64,000 nt of DNA from Streptomyces spinosus. Its GTDB lineage: Bacteria; Actinomycetota; Actinomycetes; Streptomycetales; Streptomycetaceae. How positions within the stretch are numbered: the first letter of the stretch is position 1; the number at the start of each line of letters is the position of its first letter. The translations under genes were made by a program, and so were the position numbers. Positions 1 to 8,396 of the stretch are shown here, piece by piece. Location: positions 55,908 to 119,907 of the forward strand of contig NZ_JAINRC010000024.1 in NCBI RefSeq assembly GCF_020400655.1. Reading direction: 5' to 3'. The notes under the pieces were generated by a model. The model was not told where the DNA came from and did not search any database. It was given only the letters and a program-made list of their open reading frames with translations.

Positions 1-67
1 GCACACCGCCGGGCGTGGGGTAAAGTGCTGTCCGCACGATCACGCGGGGCACCGCGCGTGAGTGCGA

Positions 68-141
<74 letters not shown>

Positions 142-156
142 CGTGTGGAAGTCGGC

Positions 157-192
157 CAGGGCCGGTTCCGGAGCCATCCGGAACCGGCCCTG
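157..192 (+). terminator. Intrinsic terminator of tRNA-Pro
   Basis: A perfect 15-bp stem, CAGGGCCGGTTCCGG with its complement, encloses a 6-nt loop AGCCAT. It starts 16 nt after the tRNA. The same hairpin follows the second tRNA-Pro copy at 34768-34803. There is no strong U-tract, as is common in Streptomyces. Confidence 0.85.
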
Positions 193-399
193 ACGCGTGT
201 GCGGGGACCGGCGGCGTCGGCCCGGCCGGCCGTGCGGCGCTCGCCGCTGACTCGCCGGTCGCCGCGAGGAGCGGTTACCTGGAGCAAAGGGGTGTTCCCC
301 CGGGTGGCACCCACCGTCCCGGAGGTGCCCGGCCCACGGCCGTGGCGGCCCGCGGGCCGCCCGGCGCCCCTCCCCTCACGGAACGTAAGGACTTCCCCC

Positions 400-1416
400 A
401 TGCGCGGAGCAGTGATCCACGCCCCTGGAGACGTGCGCTTCGAAACCCTGGACGACCCGGAGATCCTGGAGCCGACGGACGCCGTCATCCGTACGGCCGT
501 CACCTGTGTGTGCGGCACCGACCTGTGGCCCTGGCGCGGCCTGGACGCGACCGACGAGGCGCATCCCATGGGGCACGAGTACGTCGGCTTCGTCGAGGCG
601 GCCGGCAGCGAGGTCACCTCGGTCAAGCCCGGCCAGTTCGTCGTCGGCTCGTTCGCGACCTCGGACAACACCTGCGCCAACTGCCGCAACGGGTGGCAGT
701 CCAACTGCGTGAACCGCGAGTTCATGACCACCTGCCAGGCGGAGTACGTGCGCATCCCCAACGCCCAGGGGACCCTGGTCGCCACCGAGGAGGTGCCGGG
801 CGAGGAGTTCTGGCCCGGCCTGCTGGCCGTCTCCGACGTGATGGGCACCGGCTGGTACGCCGCCGAGGCCGCCGAGGTCGGGCCCGGCTCCACGGCCGTG
901 GTGGTCGGTGACGGGGCGGTCGGGCTGTGCGGGGTGATCGCCGCGAAGGAGATGGGCGCCGAGCGGATCATCGCCATGAGCCGTCACGAGTCGCGCCAGA
1001 AGCTGGCCCGGGAGTTCGGCGCCACCGACATCGTCACCGAGCGCGGCGAGGACGGCGTCGCCCGGATCAAGGAGATGACCGAGGGGATCGGCGTGGACTC
1101 GGTCCTGGAGTGCGTCGGCACCGGTGAGGCCATGCGGCAGGCGCTGCACTCGGCCCGGCCCGGCGGCAACGTCGGCTTCGTCGGCCTCCCGCACGAGGTG
1201 GCGATCGACGGGGAGGAACTGTTCTTCACCCACGTCGGCCTGCGCGGTGGCCCCGCCCCCGTGCGCCGCTTCCTGCCCGATCTGATCGACCGCGTCCTGT
1301 CCGGGCGGATCGACCCCGGCAAGGTCTTCGACCTCACCCTGCCCCTGGAGCAGGTGGCGGAGGGCTACCGGGCCATGGACGAGCGCCGCGCCATCAAGGC
1401 CCTCCTCACACCCTGA
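400..1416 (+). CDS. Zinc-dependent alcohol dehydrogenase (MDR family)
   Basis: This 338-aa protein belongs to the medium-chain dehydrogenase/reductase family. Catalytic-zinc residues are visible as Cys38 in VCGTDLW and His-Glu in GHEY near 59-60. A structural-zinc-type loop has Cys92, Cys95 and Cys103. The Rossmann motif VVVGDGAVGL lies near 170. The ATG at 400 was chosen because AAGG precedes it by 9 nt and it matches the family N-terminus; the reading frame is open further upstream, but that would run into the tRNA transcript. It is probably a single-gene unit ending at the hairpin 1448-1479. The substrate cannot be told from sequence. Confidence 0.88.
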   Translation: MRGAVIHAPGDVRFETLDDPEILEPTDAVIRTAVTCVCGTDLWPWRGLDATDEAHPMGHEYVGFVEAAGSEVTSVKPGQFVVGSFATSDNTCANCRNGWQSNCVNREFMTTCQAEYVRIPNAQGTLVATEEVPGEEFWPGLLAVSDVMGTGWYAAEAAEVGPGSTAVVVGDGAVGLCGVIAAKEMGAERIIAMSRHESRQKLAREFGATDIVTERGEDGVARIKEMTEGIGVDSVLECVGTGEAMRQALHSARPGGNVGFVGLPHEVAIDGEELFFTHVGLRGGPAPVRRFLPDLIDRVLSGRIDPGKVFDLTLPLEQVAEGYRAMDERRAIKALLTP

Positions 1417-1447
1417 CCCACGCCGTGGACACGTCGGCAGGGGTACG

Positions 1448-1479
1448 CCGCCGGCCCGGCAGCGGTGCCGGGCCGGCGG
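1448..1479. terminator. Bidirectional terminator between convergent genes
   Basis: A perfect 14-bp stem (1448-1461 with 1466-1479) closes a GCGG tetraloop between the convergent dehydrogenase and small membrane protein genes. Confidence 0.8.
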
Positions 1480-1485
1480 ACCTGT

Positions 1486-1656
1486 TCACTGCTCCTCCTC
1501 GTGCCTCGGATGCACGAGGAGGGGGGCGATCGCGGTGGGCGGGGGACCGGCGACGTCGTCGGTCTCGGGAAGGGGGAACAGGACTTCTTCGAGTGCCGGG
1601 GTGATGAAGAGGAACACGATCACCAGGACGGGCACGAGCAGGGCAATCAGGATCAC
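1486..1656 (-). CDS. Small hypothetical membrane protein (56 aa)
   Basis: This short protein has one strongly hydrophobic segment (VILIALLVPVLVIVFLFI, residues 1-18) and an acidic, proline-rich tail. The GTG at 1656 was chosen because GGGAGG sits 6 nt before it. The longer ATG start at 1731 lacks a ribosome binding site and adds a non-hydrophobic extension. The topology suggests a single-pass inner-membrane peptide. No function is recognised. Confidence 0.6.
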   Translation of the reverse strand: MILIALLVPVLVIVFLFITPALEEVLFPLPETDDVAGPPPTAIAPLLVHPRHEEEQ

Positions 1657-1876
1657 AGCACCTCCCGGAGGTCGGTCTGTGGCACCTGGTTGGGCCGCTC
1701 TCAGGATGCGCCCGAACGGCGTAACGCGCATGTTCTCCGGCCGCCGGGCCCCGACCCGCGGGTCCCGGCCGGACGCGGGGGCGGGGCCGCGGGGCCGGCC
1801 CGGCCGGCCCGCGCACAGGCGTCAGGGGCGGCTCCGATGGTGTCCGCAGCCGCCCCTCGGCCGTTCGTCCCCGGGG

Positions 1877-2560
1877 TCAGGGGGCCACGGCGCGGCCGGT
1901 CTGCGGGGAGATGCGGCCGGCGCACAGGCCCTTGCCGGCCAGCGTCTGCGCGATGCGCGGGATGGCCGCGAGGGTGTTGGCCGGCCACTCGTGCATGAGG
2001 ATGATCTGGCCGTTGGTCAGCCGGGACACCGCCTGCACGATCGCGTCGGTGCTCGCGCCGTTCCAGTCCTGCGAGTCGACGTCCCAGATGATCTGCCGCA
2101 GGCCGTACTTGGCCTCCACCGCCTGCACGGTGGCGTTGGTCTCGCCGTACGGCGGGCGGAACAGCTGCGGCGTCCCGCCCCCGGCCGCGGCGATGGCCTG
2201 CTGGGTGCGGGAGATCTCGGAGTCGATCTGCGCCTGGCTCTGCTGGGTGAGGTGGGGGTGGGTGTAGCTGTGGTTGCCGATCCACATTCCGGCGTTCGCC
2301 TCGGCCCGGACCTGGGCCGGGTAGGCGGCCGCGAACTGGCCCTCGTTGAACATCGTGGCCCGCAGGCCGTTCTGTCGCAGGGCGTTGAGCAGGGCCGGGG
2401 TGTGGTCGTTGGACGGGCCGTCGTCGAAGGTGAGCCCGACGTACCCGGAACAGGTGGCGGCGTGCGCCGGGGCCGCGTCGGTGACGGCGGTGACCGTGCC
2501 GGCCACGGCGGTCGCCGCGAGGGCCAGTCCGGTCAGCAGGGGGCGGGGTGCGGCACGCAT
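1877..2560 (-). CDS. Secreted CE4 polysaccharide deacetylase / acetylxylan esterase
   Basis: This 227-aa NodB-domain protein has a Sec-type signal peptide ending AHA-A near residue 34-35. CE4 motifs are clear: TFDDGP (44-49, catalytic Asp and metal-binding Asp), HSYTH (97-101, metal His pair) and RPPYG (135-139). It lies 69 nt downstream of the GH11 xylanase on the same strand. This matches the known actinomycete pairing of a GH11 xylanase with an acetylxylan esterase that strips acetyl groups from xylan. It has no carbohydrate-binding module, so it is the short form. Chitin deacetylase activity is possible, but the context favours xylan. Confidence 0.88.
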   Translation of the reverse strand: MRAAPRPLLTGLALAATAVAGTVTAVTDAAPAHAATCSGYVGLTFDDGPSNDHTPALLNALRQNGLRATMFNEGQFAAAYPAQVRAEANAGMWIGNHSYTHPHLTQQSQAQIDSEISRTQQAIAAAGGGTPQLFRPPYGETNATVQAVEAKYGLRQIIWDVDSQDWNGASTDAIVQAVSRLTNGQIILMHEWPANTLAAIPRIAQTLAGKGLCAGRISPQTGRAVAP

Positions 2561-2629
2561 GCGGGTGGGTCCTCCTCGGATGGGCGGCGTGACCGCCGTG
2601 GGGGGTGGACGGGACGGAGGGGGAGGGGG

Positions 2630-3325
2630 TCAGCCGCTCACCGTGAGGTTGGACGAGCCGCTGCTCTGGTAACCCTCGGTGGCGAGGATCATGTAGTAGT
2701 TGAAGCTGCCCAGCGGCATGCCGTAGCGGGCCCAGGCGTCGAAGTGGTTGCCGGTGGTGATGGTGCCGCCGGTCCTCCTGGACTGCCGGACGCTCCAGTA
2801 CTGGTTGAAGGTCCTGGTGCCTTCCACGGACGGAGCGTTGTACCGCGTCGTCTGGTAGACGTCGTACGTGCCGCCGTCGCTGGTGACCGTGCCCTTGTAC
2901 GTCCCGGTGGGCCGGTAGTTGCCCCAGTTGTCGACGATGTAGTACTCGACGAGCGGGTTCGAGGTCCACCCGTACAGCGACAGGTAGCCGTTGCCGGAGG
3001 GGTAGAAGCTGCCCGAGTACTGCACGTTCCTGCGTCCGCCGTTGCTCCAGCCCTTGCCGGCGACGAAGTTCCCGCAGTTCGTCCACGAGGTGCTGTAGTT
3101 GCCGCCGGAGTTCAGGGTCATCGAGACCGAACCGCCGCCGTCGGTCCAGAAGGAGTAGTAGAACCCGTTGTTGGTGCCGGTCTGGTTGGTGGTGATGACC
3201 GTGGCGGCGTTGGCGGTGCCGGGCAGCAGCAGCCCGGACGCGGACGTGGCCAGCGCGAGCGCGCCGGCGCGGTTGATGAAGCCCCTCCGGCTCATCGGGC
3301 GGGTGAGGGCGTGCTCCATGTCCAT
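2630..3325 (-). CDS. xlnC: GH11 endo-1,4-beta-xylanase, Tat-secreted (XlnC-like)
   Basis: This 231-aa family 11 xylanase cuts the xylan backbone outside the cell. It has a twin-arginine signal (MSRRGFINRAG, residues 11-21) with cleavage after GTANA (near 40), as in Streptomyces XlnC. The catalytic nucleophile is Glu127 in LVEYYIVDNWG, and the acid/base is Glu217 in ATEGYQSSGSS. AGGAGG precedes the ATG at 3325. There is no binding module. It is the first gene of a unit with the CE4 enzyme and is divergent from the GH10 xylanase across a shared, operator-rich region. It is probably repressed by BxlR. Confidence 0.95.
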   Translation of the reverse strand: MDMEHALTRPMSRRGFINRAGALALATSASGLLLPGTANAATVITTNQTGTNNGFYYSFWTDGGGSVSMTLNSGGNYSTSWTNCGNFVAGKGWSNGGRRNVQYSGSFYPSGNGYLSLYGWTSNPLVEYYIVDNWGNYRPTGTYKGTVTSDGGTYDVYQTTRYNAPSVEGTRTFNQYWSVRQSRRTGGTITTGNHFDAWARYGMPLGSFNYYMILATEGYQSSGSSNLTVSG

Positions 3326-3414
3326 GGTTCCTCCTGCGTGAGGTGGGTTGTCATGTTCGCGCCATACGCCATGGCCGGGCCGTCCCCAGGGGAGGGAGGG
3401 CTCGATTGCTGGAG

Positions 3415-3444
3415 AGTATGCGGCGGGTTCGAAAGGGCGGTCAA
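3415..3444 (-). promoter_or_regulatory. Promoter of the GH11/CE4 unit
   Basis: On the minus strand, TTGACC (3444-3439), an 18-bp spacer and CATACT (3420-3415) form a vegetative-type promoter. The spacer contains TTCGAAA, half of the xylan operator. Further CGAAAC half-sites lie at 3457-3474. Confidence 0.6.
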
Positions 3445-3500
3445 TGCGTCTGTTTCCGAAACATCATCGAAACTTGACGGTGAACTACGGGATGTATAGC

Positions 3501-3511
3501 CGAAAGTTTCG
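3501..3511. promoter_or_regulatory. Xylan operator CGAAAGTTTCG (BxlR-type)
   Basis: A perfect CGAAA-G-TTTCG palindrome lies in the divergent GH11/GH10 intergenic region. This matches the CGAAA-N-TTTCG element described upstream of actinomycete xylanase genes. Confidence 0.85.
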
Positions 3512-3554
3512 AAATGGAGTGACGGTCGGGCCCGGAGAACTCTCCGCACGGTGG

Positions 3555-3583
3555 TTGACGCGGAATTGGCACCTGTTTAGCGT
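3555..3583 (+). promoter_or_regulatory. Promoter of the GH10 xylanase
   Basis: TTGACG (3555-3560), a 17-bp spacer and TAGCGT (3578-3583) fit the HrdB consensus. The second operator lies 24-34 nt past the -10 box. Confidence 0.65.
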
Positions 3584-3606
3584 GACGCAACGCTCGTCAG
3601 GCAATG

Positions 3607-3617
3607 CGAAAGTTTCG
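3607..3617. promoter_or_regulatory. Xylan operator CGAAAGTTTCG (BxlR-type)
   Basis: This is a second perfect copy. It lies between the GH10 promoter and start codon, where repressor binding would block early transcription. Confidence 0.88.
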
Positions 3618-3638
3618 AACTGCCCACAGGAGTTGCCC

Positions 3639-4724
3639 GTGAACCTGTCCCGCTCCTTCGCGGCCGCCGCCTCGGCCTGCTGCCTGGCCCTGCTCCCCCT
3701 CGCCGCCGCGAGCCCCGCGAGTGCCTCCGGGGGCGCCGCGGTACCGGACCGTCCGCTGCGACAGCTCGCCGCCGACGACCACCTGCGGGTCGGCACCGCC
3801 GTCGACATGTCCGCGCTCGCCGACGACGCCGCCTACCGCCGGCTCGCGGGCTCCGAGTTCTCCACCGTCACACCGGAGAACGTGATGAAGTGGGAGGCGA
3901 TCGAGCCCCGTCAGGGGGAGTACGACTACGCGGCCGCCGACCGCCTGGTCGACTTCGCGCGCGAGCACGGCCAGAAGGTGCGCGGTCATGTCCTGGTCTG
4001 GCACAACCAGTTGCCGTCCTGGCTCACCTCCGGCGACTTCGGCGCCGACTGGCTGCGCGAGATCCTGCACCGCCACATCACCGACACCGTCCGGCACTTC
4101 AGGGGCAAGGTCTGGCAGTGGGACGTGGTGAACGAGGCGTTCAACGAGGACGGCACCCTGCGTGACACCATCTGGCTGCGCGAGCTCGGTCCCGGCTACA
4201 TCGCCGACGCCTTCCGCTGGGCGCACCAGGCCGACCCGCACGCCCTGCTGTTCTACAACGACTACAACACCGAGTGGACCGGCCCGAAGAGCGACGCCGT
4301 CTACGACCTGCTCAGCCGCCTGCGCGCGGAGGGCGTTCCCGTCGACGGGGTCGGCTTCCAGGGACACCTCGGCATCCAGTACGGCCTGCCCACCGGCGTG
4401 GCGGCCAACTTCGCCCGCTTCGACAAGCTCGGACTGGCCACCGCCGTGACCGAGGCGGACGTGCGCATGCCCCTGCCGGCGGACCCGGACAAGCTCGCCA
4501 CCCAGGCCGAGGGCTACCGCCTCCTGCTCGACGCCTGCCTGCGCGCCCGCCACTGCGTCTCGTTCACCGTCTGGGGCTTCACCGACACCTACTCCTGGGT
4601 CCCCGGCACGTTCCCCGGCGAGGGCGCCGCGAACCTGTACGACGAGGAGTACCGCCCGAAGCCGGCGTACCGCGCGCTCCAGTCGCGACTGGCGGGGCGG
4701 GCGCGGGCCGGGGGTGCCGAGTAG
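3639..4724 (+). CDS. GH10 endo-1,4-beta-xylanase, secreted
   Basis: This 361-aa family 10 xylanase has a Sec signal peptide ending near SASA (residue 28-30) and a single catalytic TIM barrel. The acid/base is Glu166 in WDVVNEAF and the nucleophile is Glu272 in VTEADVR. Other GH10 landmarks are VRGHVLVWHNQ (114-124) and the tryptophan-rich VWGFTDTYSW near the end. The GTG at 3639 was chosen because AGGAG lies 6 nt upstream and the signal peptide begins there. No binding module is present, unlike the two-domain XlnA type. It is monocistronic, ending at an 18-bp hairpin. Confidence 0.93.
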   Translation: MNLSRSFAAAASACCLALLPLAAASPASASGGAAVPDRPLRQLAADDHLRVGTAVDMSALADDAAYRRLAGSEFSTVTPENVMKWEAIEPRQGEYDYAAADRLVDFAREHGQKVRGHVLVWHNQLPSWLTSGDFGADWLREILHRHITDTVRHFRGKVWQWDVVNEAFNEDGTLRDTIWLRELGPGYIADAFRWAHQADPHALLFYNDYNTEWTGPKSDAVYDLLSRLRAEGVPVDGVGFQGHLGIQYGLPTGVAANFARFDKLGLATAVTEADVRMPLPADPDKLATQAEGYRLLLDACLRARHCVSFTVWGFTDTYSWVPGTFPGEGAANLYDEEYRPKPAYRALQSRLAGRARAGGAE

Positions 4725-4738
4725 CGCATGCCTCCGCG

Positions 4739-4782
4739 CCGTGCGGACCGGCCGGCCCCCGACGGCCGGCCGGTCCGCACGG
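4739..4782. terminator. Terminator between GH10 xylanase and bxlR
   Basis: A perfect 18-bp stem (4739-4756 with 4765-4782) encloses an 8-nt loop between convergent genes. The following 189 bp before bxlR show nothing else. Confidence 0.85.
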
Positions 4783-4971
4783 CTGCGACCCGATACGGCG
4801 GACGATGCGCCGGTACCGGGGTGTGCCCTGCCCGCGTGCCGGGCGGCCGTGGATGCGGGCGGGACAGGCGCGCCGGAACGCCGGCGAGGCTCGCCCGGCA
4901 ACCCGCCGGCCGCCGGACGGCCCTCGCGCGTACCGCGCCGGCGGAACGGGCGCCCCGCCGTGTCGGGTCCC

Positions 4972-5994
4972 TCAACTCCTCGCAGGCGGTGCCGTGCTCT
5001 GCCGTATCACCAAGTGCGTGGCCAGTTCGATGCGCAGCGCCGCCTTCCTGGTGTCCTTCGGCCGCAGCAGCATCCGGGCCGCCTCCTCGGCCATGCGCTG
5101 GAGCGGCTGTTGGACGGTGGTCAGCGGCGGGCTCGACCAGCGGGCCGGCGGTACGTCGTCGTAGCCCACCACCGACAGGTCCCCGGGCACGCTCAGGCCG
5201 AGGACCCGGGCCGCCTCCAGGACGCCCAGCGCCTGGAGGTCGCTGCCGGCGAAGATCGCCGTGGGGCGGTCGGGCCGCCGCAGCAGGTCCATGGCGTGCT
5301 CGAAGCCGCCCTGGACGTGGAAGTCGCCGAACCGTACCAGCCCGGGGTCCGGTTCGTGGCCGGCCATCGCCATCGCCGAGCGGTATCCGTCCAGCCGGGC
5401 CAGTGAGCACATCAGGTCCTCGGGGCCGGTGATGATGGCGACGCGTCGGTGTCCCTGGTCGGTGAGATGGCGGGTGGCGGCGACTCCGCCGGCCCAGTTG
5501 GCCGAGCCCACGGACGGGACGTCGGGGTCGGGATCGCCCGCCGGGTCCACGATGACGAACGGAATGGCCCGCGAGCGCAGTTGACGCTTCACGTCCTCCG
5601 GCACCGTGGAGAAGACCAGCAGCACCCCGAGGGGCCGGCGGCGCAGCACGCCCGCGATCCACTCGGGCCCGGGAGCCTGCCGGGTCCCGCTCTCGGTGAG
5701 CGCCACGGTCGCGTCGTTCTGCTTGGCGACGTTCTCCACCCCGCGGATCAGTTCCATCGCCCAGACGCTCTCCAGCTCGTGGAAGACGATCTCGATGAGC
5801 GGGGCCTGCGGCTGTCCGGGAGTGCGCCGGCGGTAGCCGTGGGTCTCCAGCAGACGTTCGACCTTGGCGCGGGTCGCAGGCGAGACATCCGAACGACCGT
5901 TGAGGACCTTCGAAACTGTCGGCAGCGAGACGCCGGCTTCTCGCGCCACTGCTGCCAGGGTGACTCTTCGACCGACCTGGGCTTCTTCGGGCAT
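4972..5994 (-). CDS. bxlR: LacI-family repressor of xylan/xylobiose genes (BxlR)
   Basis: This 340-aa protein has an N-terminal LacI helix-turn-helix (VTLAAVAREAGVSLPTVSKVLNG, about 11-33). A periplasmic-binding-like effector domain follows. It is divergent from bxlEFGA, exactly as in other streptomycetes where BxlR represses the xylobiose operon. It is therefore the probable reader of the four CGAAA-N-TTTCG-like operators nearby. The ATG at 5994 gives the normal LacI N-terminus, although no strong ribosome binding site is seen. A longer frame to 6345 would overlap the bxlE gene and is rejected. Confidence 0.87.
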   Translation of the reverse strand: MPEEAQVGRRVTLAAVAREAGVSLPTVSKVLNGRSDVSPATRAKVERLLETHGYRRRTPGQPQAPLIEIVFHELESVWAMELIRGVENVAKQNDATVALTESGTRQAPGPEWIAGVLRRRPLGVLLVFSTVPEDVKRQLRSRAIPFVIVDPAGDPDPDVPSVGSANWAGGVAATRHLTDQGHRRVAIITGPEDLMCSLARLDGYRSAMAMAGHEPDPGLVRFGDFHVQGGFEHAMDLLRRPDRPTAIFAGSDLQALGVLEAARVLGLSVPGDLSVVGYDDVPPARWSSPPLTTVQQPLQRMAEEAARMLLRPKDTRKAALRIELATHLVIRQSTAPPARS

Positions 5995-6051
5995 GGCCGC
6001 AGCATAGGACACTCGGCCGGATAACGGTTTGGCCGCGTAGGTGCACGACCG

Positions 6052-6081
6052 TTGACCATTTCTTCCCTCGACTCCTACTGT
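6052..6081 (+). promoter_or_regulatory. Promoter of the bxlEFGA operon
   Basis: TTGACC (6052-6057), an 18-bp spacer and TACTGT (6076-6081) form a vegetative-type promoter. The predicted start is close to 6088. Confidence 0.65.
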
Positions 6082-6108
6082 CCAGCGCATGACTTTCGGG
6101 TCCAGAGC

Positions 6109-6119
6109 CGAAACTTTCG
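6109..6119. promoter_or_regulatory. Xylan operator CGAAACTTTCG before bxlE
   Basis: A perfect CGAAA-C-TTTCG palindrome, flanked as CCGAAACTTTCGG, directly abuts the GGAAGG ribosome binding site of bxlE. A bound repressor would sit 28-38 nt past the -10 box. Confidence 0.88.
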
Positions 6120-6133
6120 GAAGGCGGACGATC

Positions 6134-7432
6134 ATGCGTACACGGATGCCCCGGGTGCTCGCCTGCGGTGCGACTCTCGCGCTCGCGGCGAGTCTCGCCG
6201 CTTGCGGGAACGGCAGCGGCGGGGGTTCCTCGAACGACGGCAAGATCCATGTGCTGGTGTACGGGGACGCCAGCAACAAGGTCGAGAAGCAGATCGTCGA
6301 CACGTTCAACAAGACGTCGAAGGTCAAGGCCGTCCTCGACACCATCCCCGGCGCCGACTACCAGCAGAAGCTGCAGACGATCATCAACACGCCCCAGGCA
6401 CCGGACGTCTTCTTCAACTGGGGCGGCGGCAGCATCCAGCCGTTCGTCAAGGCCGGACTGCTGATGCCGCTGGACGACTTCGTCAAGAAGGACCCGAACC
6501 TCGACGACAAGTTCCTGCCCAGCGTCTACAACAGCGCGGTCGTCGACGGCAAGCCGTACGGCATCCCCATGCGCGGCACGCAGCCGGTGCTGCTGTTCAA
6601 CAACAAGAACGTGCTCGACAAGGCGCACGTGAAGCAGCCCCAGACGTGGGACCAGCTGGTCGACGCCGTCAAGAAGCTCAAGTCCGCGGGCGTCACCCCC
6701 ATCGCCCTCGGCGGCGGTGACCAGTGGCCCACCCTGATGTGGTTCGAGTACGTCTACGACCGCGTGGCCGGCCCGGAGCTGTTCCAGAAGGCCCTCGGCG
6801 GCGACAAGGACGCCTGGGCGAGCGCGGACAGCAAGAAGGCGCTCGGCATGCTCAAGGAACTGGTCGACACCGGCGCCTTCGGCAAGAACTACGACTCGGT
6901 GAAGTACACCAACGGCGCCTCGCCCGCGCTGGTGGCCCAGGGCAAGGCCGGCTTCGAGCTGATGGGGTCCTGGTACTACGCGCAGCAGCAGCAGGACGCG
7001 AAGGACTTCGCCGCCAAGGGGCTCGGCTACGGCACGTTCCCGACGATCCCCGGCGGCAAGGGTGACCCGACCGACGTCGTCGGCAACACCAACAACTTCT
7101 ACTCGGTGCTGAAGAAGACCAAGCACCCCGAGGCAGTCGCCGACTTCCTGAAGCTCATGTACTCCGACGAGTTCGTCAAGGCCCAGATGGCCATCGGCAA
7201 CCTGCCCACGACCACCAACACCCAGAAGTTCCTGGACACCTCCGCCAGCCCCGAGTACTCCCGCTTCCAGTACGACCTGGTCGCCAAGGCCAAGTCCTTC
7301 CAGCTGTCCTGGGACCAGGCCTTCCCGCCGTCGGCCATGACGCCGATCCACCAGGCCGTCCAGCAGTTCTTCAACGGACAGCTCGACGCGGACGGCTTCA
7401 TCAAGGCCATGCAGGCCCTTCCGACCGAATGA
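6134..7432 (+). CDS. bxlE: Xylobiose ABC transporter, solute-binding lipoprotein
   Basis: This 432-aa CUT1-family binding protein has a lipoprotein signal with lipobox LAAC (about residues 19-22) and the extracellular sugar-binding fold. It probably captures xylobiose and xylotriose released by the upstream xylanases. The ATG at 6134 was chosen because GGAAGG precedes it by 9 nt; the ATG at 6089 would translate through the operator. It is first in an operon with two permeases and a beta-xylosidase, joined by short gaps or overlaps. It is regulated by BxlR by inference from the adjacent operator. Confidence 0.88.
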   Translation: MRTRMPRVLACGATLALAASLAACGNGSGGGSSNDGKIHVLVYGDASNKVEKQIVDTFNKTSKVKAVLDTIPGADYQQKLQTIINTPQAPDVFFNWGGGSIQPFVKAGLLMPLDDFVKKDPNLDDKFLPSVYNSAVVDGKPYGIPMRGTQPVLLFNNKNVLDKAHVKQPQTWDQLVDAVKKLKSAGVTPIALGGGDQWPTLMWFEYVYDRVAGPELFQKALGGDKDAWASADSKKALGMLKELVDTGAFGKNYDSVKYTNGASPALVAQGKAGFELMGSWYYAQQQQDAKDFAAKGLGYGTFPTIPGGKGDPTDVVGNTNNFYSVLKKTKHPEAVADFLKLMYSDEFVKAQMAIGNLPTTTNTQKFLDTSASPEYSRFQYDLVAKAKSFQLSWDQAFPPSAMTPIHQAVQQFFNGQLDADGFIKAMQALPTE

Positions 7433-7439
7433 ACCGCTC

Positions 7440-8396
7440 ATGACCACACAACTCACGAGCGCTCCGCCCTCCGCCGTGCCCTCCAGGAAGGCCCGGCGGC
7501 GGCCGGAGGACTCCTACTCCGCACGCGGCACGCGCCCCGGCTTCGGCTGGGCGCTGCCCGCCACCCTGTTCTTCGCCCTCTTCGCCCTCGCACCGCTGGT
7601 CATGGTGGCGGTGCTGTCCTTCATGAGCTGGAACGGCCTGGGGTCACCGCAGTTCGTCGGCATGGACAACTGGAAGCGCATCCTCGACGACCCCGTCATG
7701 ATCAAGAGCATCTGGCTGACCCTGCTGCTCACCGCCCTGGGCGTGGTCATCCAGACCCCGCTGAGCATCGTGCTCGGCGTCTGGGCCGCGGGACACCAGC
7801 GCAACCGCGCCGTCCTCTCGGCGATCTACTTCATCCCGCTGCTGCTGTCCTCCACCGCGGTGTCGGTGCTCTGGCGGGCGCTGCTCGACCCGAACTTCGG
7901 CATCCCCGCGCGCATGACCTGGCTGTTCGGGGACGGCAACCTGTTCGGTGAGCAGGCCTCCGCCATCGGGGTGCTGGCCTTCGTCAGCACCTGGCAGTTC
8001 ACGCCGTTCCACACGCTGATCTACCAGGGCGCCGCCCGGGCGATCCCGCCGGTGCTGTACCAGGCGGCGGAGATCGACGGCGCGGGACGCTACCGCCAGT
8101 TCTTCCACATCACCCTGCCGCAGCTGCGCAACTCGATCGTCACCTCGATGATCCTGATGATCGTCGGCGGGCTCACCACGTTCGAGACCGTGCTCATCCT
8201 GACCCAGGGCGGACCGGGCACCGACACCACGATCAGCGCCTACTACATGTACCAGAAGGCCTTCAAGGGCTTCGACTTCGGCGCCGGTTCGGCCATCGCC
8301 CTGTGCCTGGTCGTCGCCGCCACGGTGGTCTCGCTGGTCGTCGTCCGCGTCTCCGGCTACGACAAGATGCGCAGCGACATGGAGGGGGTGTCATGA
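7440..8396 (+). CDS. bxlF: Xylobiose ABC transporter permease 1
   Basis: This 318-aa MalF-type permease has six predicted membrane helices starting near residue 38. The EAA loop is visible as EIDGAGRYRQFFHITLPQL near 195-213, where the ATPase docks. It lies 7 nt after bxlE, and its stop overlaps the start of bxlG (ATGA). No ATPase gene is in the operon, so a shared ATPase such as MsiK must drive it. Confidence 0.88.
   Translation: MTTQLTSAPPSAVPSRKARRRPEDSYSARGTRPGFGWALPATLFFALFALAPLVMVAVLSFMSWNGLGSPQFVGMDNWKRILDDPVMIKSIWLTLLLTALGVVIQTPLSIVLGVWAAGHQRNRAVLSAIYFIPLLLSSTAVSVLWRALLDPNFGIPARMTWLFGDGNLFGEQASAIGVLAFVSTWQFTPFHTLIYQGAARAIPPVLYQAAEIDGAGRYRQFFHITLPQLRNSIVTSMILMIVGGLTTFETVLILTQGGPGTDTTISAYYMYQKAFKGFDFGAGSAIALCLVVAATVVSLVVVRVSGYDKMRSDMEGVS

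Noticed and set aside
1535..3499. Long plus-strand open frame (654 aa) opposite the CE4 and GH11 genes
   Set aside because: Low-complexity Gly/Arg/Val composition typical of the antisense frame of high-GC genes; the minus-strand products have clear catalytic motifs.
5900..5940. Additional xylan operator inside bxlR (TTCGAAACTGTCGG)
   Set aside because: Only one half-site is intact and it lies within coding sequence.
4589..7456. 955-aa minus-strand frame across bxlR and bxlE
   Set aside because: Spans two well-supported genes in other frames and has repetitive shadow composition.
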